In this document: piece after piece, positions 1 through 8,300 of the stretch
How positions within the stretch are numbered: position 1 is the stretch's first letter
Layout of the letters: the number at the start of each line of letters is the position of its first letter
DNA from: M3007 sp041736625
GTDB lineage: Bacteria; Bacteroidota; Bacteroidia; Chitinophagales; Saprospiraceae
Reading direction: 5' to 3'
Assembly (NCBI GenBank): GCA_041736625.1
Contig: JBGSTG010000107.1
Coordinates: forward strand, 1 to 19,346
Length of the DNA stretch: 19,346 nt
Translations under genes and position numbers: made by a program
The notes under the pieces: generated by a model
Database searches by the model: none
What the model saw: the letters and a program-made list of their open reading frames with translations, nothing else
Told to the model about the DNA's origin: nothing

Positions 1-2347
1 TCACGTCGCCTTTCGAGCACGCGTCGCTGGCTGTGATCGACAGATCGGCGGGCGCTTCGCACAGGTCGTGTTGCTCCGTGATCGGATCCCACCACGCGTT
101 GTCGTTGTACAGGTTGCCATCGTTGTCCGTGATGTCGTCCACCGCCAGCGGGCTGGCCGGGCAGTTGGACACGATCGGGTCTTGTGTATCGATCACCTTG
201 ATCACCTGCGTGTACGTGTAGCAGTTGGCATTTTGCTGCCAGAACGTCGAGTAGTTCGTCGGCGCCTGACCAGGCTTGATGTTGATGATCGTCGGCGCCC
301 ATGGGATCGGTGTGCCGGCAGGCGATACAATCGGGCCCGGGCGGTTGGCGGCGGCGTTCACCGTCGCGTTCGGTTCCGGGTTCGGTACGTTTATGCACGG
401 CATGTTCGGATCGTAGCTGCACCAGTTGATGATCTTCCACTTGCGCTCGATTTTGTAACACGCATCTGGCACCACCGTGAAGATTTCGTCTTCGAAGGAA
501 ACACCCAGCAGTTCGCAGTCTTCGCCAAAGAATGTCGGTACGCCGTACACGCCCGAGGAGTCGCAGAAGGTAACCAGTGCGTCATCCGGGAAGCGCACGT
601 AGTAGTCCTGTTCGTAGTCTACGATGATGCGCTGCGAGCACTGGCTCGTCTGGCCACCGCAATCGCGTGCTGTGAAGCGGCGCGTAATCGTACCGCGGTT
701 GCACAGAGAGTCGAAGCGGCTGTAATCGATCGTCGTGGTGATCGTGTCGATGCAGCAGTTGTCTGATGCGGTCGCCTGACCGTAAGCCCACAGGCTCACG
801 TCGAAGTTCTCGCACGATACCGTGGTGTTGGCCGGCGCCTGGCAGGCAGGTTTGATCTTGTCTTCCACGAACACCTGTACCATGCAGTCGTTGGCATTCA
901 ACTCCTCGGCGTCGAGCGCAATGTCGCCGGCAGGTACCGGGACATCGTACACACGCAGCACGACCGTGATGGTATCGCCAATGTCTTCGCAGCAGAATTT
1001 CACTTGATCGTAGAAGGAGCTGCTCGACTGGCAGGGATTGCTGTCCATGCGACGCGCCTTGAACGATACGGGTGAGCAGTTGTCGTATGAACCGTCATCG
1101 AAGGTCGTAGCATTGATAAAGGCCATTCCGTTGATACCAAGGCCAACCTGGGTAAATTCATCACAGGCGGCTACCGGCGGCGTATCGTCGTCAACCGTTA
1201 CCAGGAAGGCGCAGGTCGACGAGTTTCCGCAGTCGTCCGTCAGGATGTACGTAAACTGGGTCGGGCCAATAGGCAGGTCGTTTGCCGTGCCGATGACACC
1301 CAGCGTGTCGGGTACCCAGAGGTTATTTCCGGCAAAGGTGGAGAACGAACCCGTCAGGCTGAAGTTGATGCCGTTGACGGTGTACGTGGCTTCAAAGGAA
1401 GCCATTCTCGAACAGTTGTCGGTCACCAGCACGTCCGGCAGGTTGAGATCGCGTTCGCAATCGAACGGATTGGTGCCCACGGTGATGTTTGTCGGGCACT
1501 CCACTACCGGCGGTTCGCTGTCTTCCACCTTGATCACCTGGATGTGGTAGATCGGATTGACATTGATCTGTGTGGGTTCGCACCAGTCGTACAGCGTCCA
1601 GGTACGCAGGATTTTGTAGGTGCCGTCGCAAACCGGAAGTTCCTGATCCACGTAAACCGCGTTGAGCTCACAGAAGGTATTGTTCGGAGAGAGCACAAAG
1701 GTTTGGCCGAAGGCCTGCACCGTGGGTGCTCCGGTGAACGAGGGTCCGGTGTTGGGGTTGTCACAGGAAACCGTCACGTCGGCCGGCAGGTCGATGTCGT
1801 CCAGTGCAATACGCTGGAAGTAGATGAACTGGGTGCAATCGCTGAGGTTACCGCTCGGATCGACAGCCGTCCAGGTACGGCGCACATAAGCGCTGAGGTT
1901 GCTGATGCCGTTGAATACGTCGTCGCAACCCAGGTCGAACAGTTCGTCCGTGTAGTTGCGGGTCACCGGACCGCAATTGTCCGTGATGGTGGGGTTGCCG
2001 GCGGCAATGCCCAGCACGTTGGTCAGGTAGGTCGGCGTATAGTTCGTTACGGCGCAGTTCACCGTGACGTTGTTGCAGGTAAGTTCCGGCGGCAGTTTGT
2101 CTTCCACCTTGATGGAACCCCAGCAGAAGTTGCCGTCGCAGCGGCTAACCACGCGTACCTTCAGGGTTTGGCCCACTTGCGCGCAGGTAACCGGATTGGG
2201 GACCGGTTGGTTCTGCTGCGTGGTCACCTGAACGGTGTAGAACGAGAAGTCGTCGTAGGTGCCTTCCAGGATCATGTCCGGATCGATGAGGCCAAGGCCG
2301 TCGGGGCCAAGCGACACCTGCACGTTGTCGTTGCAGATCAGCGGCTG
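1..2347 (-). other. Cys-rich HYR-like modules of the giant protein
   Basis: From residue ~2641 on, the sequence contains repeated junctions of the HYR type: VEDKLPPELTC, VEDSEPPVVECP, VDDDTPPVAACD, VEDKIKPACQAP and VIDTQDPIVSNCP, near plus-strand positions 2110, 1525, 1190, 865 and 205. Between them are paired Cys, DNC and W-containing strands. HYR modules are Ig-like extracellular domains; in Saprospiria they are common in long secreted proteins, often near the C-terminus. Disulfide bonding is likely given the Cys density. The region runs off the left edge. Confidence 0.82.
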
Positions 2348-5300
2348 GTTGCTGCTGACGGTCACTTTGACCACGTCGGTGCCCGAGCAGCCTTGCGCGT
2401 TGGTCACCGTCACCGTGTAGAAGGTAGTCATGGACGGCGAAGCCACCGGGTTGCAGGTGTTTGCGCCGGTGAGTCCGGTGGTCGGCGACCAGCTGCACGA
2501 AGTGCCGCCGGTTGCGCTCAGGGTTACGCTTTCACCCGGGCAGATGGCCTGGTCGGCGCCTGCATTGACAACCGGCGTGGGGTTCACCGTGATGGTGAAC
2601 GTGGCCGCCGGAGCAGCGCAGGTGATGCCGTTTGCCGTCAGCGAAGGCGATACGGTGATTGTACCCGAGATGGGCGTAGCGCCGTTGTTGATGCCTTTAA
2701 AGGACGGGATATTGCCCGTGCCACTAGCAGGAAGGCCGATGGCCGGGTTGCTGTTCGTCCAGGCATACACCGCGCCGGTGGGGCCGGTGAAGGTGACGGC
2801 CGAGGTGTTCTGACCGTTGCACACTGCCTGGTTGGCGATGGCGGCGAGTGCGGGCGTCGGGTTCACGATGATGGTGAACGTGCGCGGCGTACCGGTGCAC
2901 GTGATGCCGGCGTTGGTAAAGGCAGGCGTCACGGTGATGGTGGCCGTCACCGGAGCGACGCCCGTATTCACCGCTGTGAACGAGGGTATGTTGCCCGAGC
3001 CGGAGGCAGCCAGGCCGATCGAAGGCGTGTTGTTCGTCCAGTTGAACACCGTACCCGGAACCGTGGCGGAGAACGCCACTGCTGCCGTAGCCGAGCCGCT
3101 GCAGACCACCTGATTGGCAGGCTGGTTCACCGTCGGTGTCGGGTTCACGGTGATCACGAAGCTGGCGGTAGCCGCTGCCGGGCAAGTAACACCCGCGTTG
3201 GTATAAGTAGCCGTAACCACGATGTTGCCGGTGATCGCCGCCGTGCCCGGGTTGGTAGCGGGGAAGGTCGGAATATTGCCCGTGCCGCTAGCGCCCAGGC
3301 CAATGGCCGTGTTGCTGTTCGTCCAGGTGTACGCCGTGCCGGAAACCGGGCCGGTGAGGGCGATCGGGCCTCCGGTGGTGCCGTTGCAGTAGGCCACATT
3401 CGGCAGGGCGTTGATCGTCGGGTTCGGGTTCACGGTGATGGTGAACGTGATCGGGGTGCCGGGGCAGTTGTTGGCCGAAGGCGTGACCGTAATGGTCGCC
3501 ACCACTGGCGTCGTACCGGTGTTCACCGCCGTGAAGGACGGGATGTCACCCGATCCGGAGGCAGCCAGGCCGATGGACGGCGCGCTGTTGGTCCAGCTGA
3601 ACGTGGTACCCGAAACCGTGCCGACAAAGTTTACGGCTGCGGTAGCCGTACCGGCGCAACGCACCTGATTGGCCACAGCGGCGACCGTCGGCGTCGGGTT
3701 CACCGTGATGGTGAACGTGATCGGGTCACCCGTGCAGGTGGCGCCGGCGTTGTTCGTTACCGGCGTAACTGTGATGGTAGCCACCACAGGGGTGGTACCG
3801 GTATTGATGGCGGTGAAGGAGGCGATGTTGCCGGAACCGGAAGCCGCCAGGCCGATGGAGGGCTGGTCGTTTGTCCAGTTGAACACCGTACCCGAAACAG
3901 GGCCGCTGAAGGTGATCGCAGCTACCGAAGCGTTGTTGCACACCACCTGGCTGGCGACAGCGTTCACGCTCGGAACGTCAAACACCTCCAGGGAAGACTC
4001 GGCAAACGGACGGCAAGTCGGGTCCGTAGGCGTCAGGTCAAGGATGGCATAAACAAAGTACTCGTCGAAGTCGGCAAATGACGTGCTCAACACAGCCGTA
4101 TCCTTGCCGGCGCTCAGGCCGCTGTTGGGCACGGTGCCGATGACCGTACCGCCCACATAAGGCGTAGCGGTCGGCGCGTCGAAGTATTTGAAGGTGATGC
4201 CGAACGTCGTGCCCATGCTCGACAGGCCGGTTGCCGTGAGGGTCACCGTTTCGTCTTCGCAAACCGTAGCGTCGGAAACACTGAGTGTGCTGATCATCGG
4301 ACACAGGCCGCAGTTGCCCGGACCGTTCAGGGTGGTGAACAGGGTGGCCGAGCAGTTGTCGTCGCTGGTGACCGTAACGAAGTAAACGCCGACGGTGAGC
4401 GAGTCCTGGTCTTCCAGTCCTTGCACAATGCCAGCGCCATTGGGAGTCGTCCAGTTGTAGTCGAACGGCGCCGAACCGCCGGTTACGGTCAGGTTGATCA
4501 CACCGTCGAACGAAACACAGTTGGTGGGTTCAACGAGCGCAGCGCTCAGCGCCGGCGTCTCGTTGGCGTCTACCACAGCAGCGCCGTTCATGTCGGCCGT
4601 GCAGGCGCCGGCGCCGGTCGCCACTACCGTGTAGGTGCCGGAGGTCGCCTGGTTGCCGAAGTCAAGGGCAGCGCCGGTGCCGGCTACCGGAGCACCAAGA
4701 TCCACACCGCCGAGGCGCAGTTGGTAGCTTACGCCGGTTTCGGAACCGTCAAGACCCACAGGAAGGCCTGCACCCGGGGTGCAGTAGGCGCCGCCGCCCG
4801 TTACGTCGAAAGCAGCAGGTGTCGCGTTGGCAGTTACTACGGCTTCGCCGGACATGGTCGCCGTGCAGTTGGTGACGGCATCCGAAGCCACTACGGTGTA
4901 GGTGCCGGAAACCGTTTGATTACCGAAGGAGAGGGCCGCGCCGGTGCCGGCAAGCGAGGCGCCGACATCGACGCCGTTGCGTTGCAGCTGGTAGCTGATG
5001 CCCGAGGTGGAGCCTGCCAGGCCCACAGGTACGCCTGCACCCGGAGCGCAGAATTCGCCACCGCCGGTTACGGCAAAGTCGGGAATGCTGGTCACCGTAA
5101 CGCTGGCCGACAGCTCGTCGGTGCAGGAACCGTTGGTGATGGTGACCGTATAAGTAGTATTCGCCGTCGGGTTAGCCACGAGCGGGTTGCCGTTGAAACC
5201 GGTGCTCCAGGCATACGTGCCTCCTCCCGTAGCGGTGAGCGTAACGTCGGCGCCACCGCACACGATGTTGTCGTTGGCCGCCAAACCGGAATTCTCTGTA

Positions 5301-8300
5301 ACCGTGAGGGAAAGATCCGGGTTGGTGAACTCGTCGGCGCCGATATCCGGCGTAGTGGCATTGCGGGCCTGGCCGTCGTAGTCAACCGTCACTTGTGCCA
5401 CAGAAGCGCCGCCGCCGTCGAGGCATTGGTTGTTGTTGGCCGTCAGGTGCAGGTCGGTATTGCTGGTGAAGTTGGGCTGAACGCTGAACGACTGGGCGTC
5501 CTGGCTGGTGCCTGTTTGCCAGTTGGCCAGCGTGGTTCGGTTGGTACCGTTGAAACCAACATGGTAGGTTGTGTTGGCGCTGGACAGGCCGTAAAAATTG
5601 TTGTTGTTACTGATGACCGAAACGCCGCTAGCCAGATACAGGCTGTAGGTATTGGAACCGGTTATCGCAAACTCCTGCGTATTGCTGAAGATGTTGTTGC
5701 GGATTTCAGTTCCCGTCACCGACGTAGTGGAAATTATCATGCTGGCCGAAACGCTGGCAGAAGTGCCACCGACAACCGAACCAAATAGGTTGACCGAGTT
5801 GTTGAGCACCAGCGTATTGGTACCGCCGGCGAGCCGGATGCCATACGCGTGGAACGTGGTTCCGGAGGAATAGTTGGAACCCAGCATACCGGATATGAAG
5901 TTGTTGGCGATCAGGGTACCGGTGGTCAGGGTCGTGCTCGAGAGCACGATGCCGTATGAACCCCATCCGCCTGTGCTGGTGTTTTGCACATTGCGCACCT
6001 CGTTGCGTACCACCTGGGCATTAATTACACCCGCACCCAGATCGATACCGGCGATAGTGGTGCTCAAGGTGTTAATCATGTCAAATACCAGGTTTTGGGA
6101 GATCAAAGGCGCGTTGGCATAATGGATGTCCATACCCCGGAAATTCACATAGTTGGCCGCGTTCGTAGAACCGATGGTATTACCAATGATCTGCAGGCCG
6201 TCGTTGGCGTTGGCCAGGCTGATGCCGCGCGCATACAGACCGTAGTAGGCAGTGTTGATGTTGTTGTTCTGAATGATCAGGTTGTCGTTGTTGTCGCCAC
6301 TGGCCGATGTGGTGATCGTTTGTCCCGAAACATGAATGCCGAAAACAGACGTTACGGTGTTGCTGCCGCCAACGATGTTGGTGTTTTTGATGGTGTTGTT
6401 GGTGGCGCCGTTGAGTGCGTTAACGCTCGACACCCAGACTACAGCAGTATTGGTTGCCGTGGCGGTATTGTTCAAGGTCAGGCTGCGGTCCGTACCGCCG
6501 GCATTAGAGCCGTCGATGATCACCCAGTCGGCGCCGTTCAGGCGGATCAGGGCAGTTCCGGTAGCCGATGCGCCGCTGATCGTCGCCGTGTTACCGGCCG
6601 CCGGACGAATCGTCAGTGTATTGGTAGCCGAAGCAAAGCTGTTGGCATTGATCACGATCGGGAAAGTTTCCGCCGGATAGGTCGCGTCTGTCAGGCTGAA
6701 TACCACCGCGCCGCCCAGGCAGCTGGTGTTGTATGCGGCCACAGCGGCTGTGAGCGTGGGGAAGTCGCCACCGGCGCCCACCGTATACGTGCCCACCAGT
6801 TGGGTGATGACCGTAGCGGAAGCCGGCGCTGCCGGGTGCGTGATGATCGTGTTCACGTCTGTTGCGGAAACGCCGCCCGGCACGGAAACGATGTTGGGCG
6901 TAGCCACGATGTCCTGTGCGATCACGTAATACTGAATGACGTCGCCCGGGGTCGTGCCACCCAAATCGACAACGTTGATCGTGAAGTTCCAGGTGCTGTT
7001 CTGGGCCGTACCGGATTGGAAGGCGCCCGGCTGAGAGAACCATGCGCCCGCGCCTTTGCGGTAGTAGATGCGCGGGATGAGCGCGCCCACGGTCGGGATG
7101 CCTGTAGCGTCGGTAATCACTACGCCGTTCAACGACACGTTACCCGTGCCACAGATGCTGACCAGCGGCGTGTAGGAGATGCCCGGGCCGGAGATGTCGT
7201 TGAGGATGAAGTTGCCGGCGTCGGCGCCGATGTCGGCGGGCGACAGGGTGTTGCGGGTTTGGCCGTCGTAGTCGTCGGTTACCACAGCGACCACCACGCC
7301 GCCACCTTCTACCGGTGTTGCGTTGGTGGTGGAGATGTGCAGGTCAACGGTAGTGGACGAGCCCGTCGGGTTGATGAACTGCGGGTTGCCCGAAACGCTG
7401 TTGTTGTCCAGACCGGAGGCGGTGCGCCAATCGGCCAGGGTGGACTGGTCAACTGCGTTGTACAGACCGATGAAGCCGCCGGTTCCGGGCGCCTGCAGGA
7501 GGTTGTACTCCGAAGTCACACCGGGAGGGTTGGGCGTCGTGCCGGGCACGCTGATGGCGTAGTGCTTGCCGGCGCCGGCGCCGTTGGAGCGCGCGTTCAC
7601 CAGGATGTTGCTGCGGTAGTCGCGGCCGGCAGCGGTCGAGCCCACCGTGAGGGCGAAGGTATTTGAACCCGCATCCACGCCGGCGCCACCGATGTAGATG
7701 CTGTTGTGGGACAGGCGGCTCACAGCGGTTCCGGCTTCAGTGATACCGGTGATGAGGAAACCGGTGGTGATGTCGGTGCCGTCGGGTTTGATGCCCAGGC
7801 GGACGAAGTTGTTGGCGTAGTTGGCCAGACCGCCGTTGATCTGAATACCGCGTATGTTGGCCGTGGTGGCCGTGGTGCTCAGGTCGAGGCTGTGCACGAA
7901 GTTGCGCGATACGGTGGCCGGCAGGGTGGTCGGCGGGCTCATCACCATACCCGCAGCAAAGGTGGCCGCCGAGGCGTTCGTGTTGATGAGCGAGTGGATG
8001 GTGTTCTGCGTGATGGTGCTGGTGCCGACCGCTTCAGCCGTGCCCAGTACCGACATGCCCACCGCCGAGATAAAGGTCGTGGAACCCGATGCCGTACTCA
8101 GGTTGCGGATGGTGTTGCCCGACACGTTGAACGACCCCAGGAAGTTGGGGCTGGTGCCCGAACCTTGCAGGATCATCCCGTTCACACTGGCGCCTGTGCC
8201 CGTGTTGGAGGCGGTGAGGTTGGCGATGTTGTTGTTGTTGTACGTCTGACCCACCGCGTTGGAGAACGAAATGACGCCGCACAGGGTGCTGTTGGCGTCG

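Noticed and set aside
68..766. 232-codon plus-strand ORF at the left edge
   Set aside because: It is antisense to the HYR-like modules and has an Arg/Val-rich product with no domain.
1544..4081. 845-codon plus-strand ORF
   Set aside because: It lies antisense, codon-for-codon in register, to the giant minus-strand gene. Its stops would require Leu TTA/CTA or Ser TCA codons in the real gene, which are rare in this high-GC genome. Its product is Arg/Gly/Val-rich without domains.
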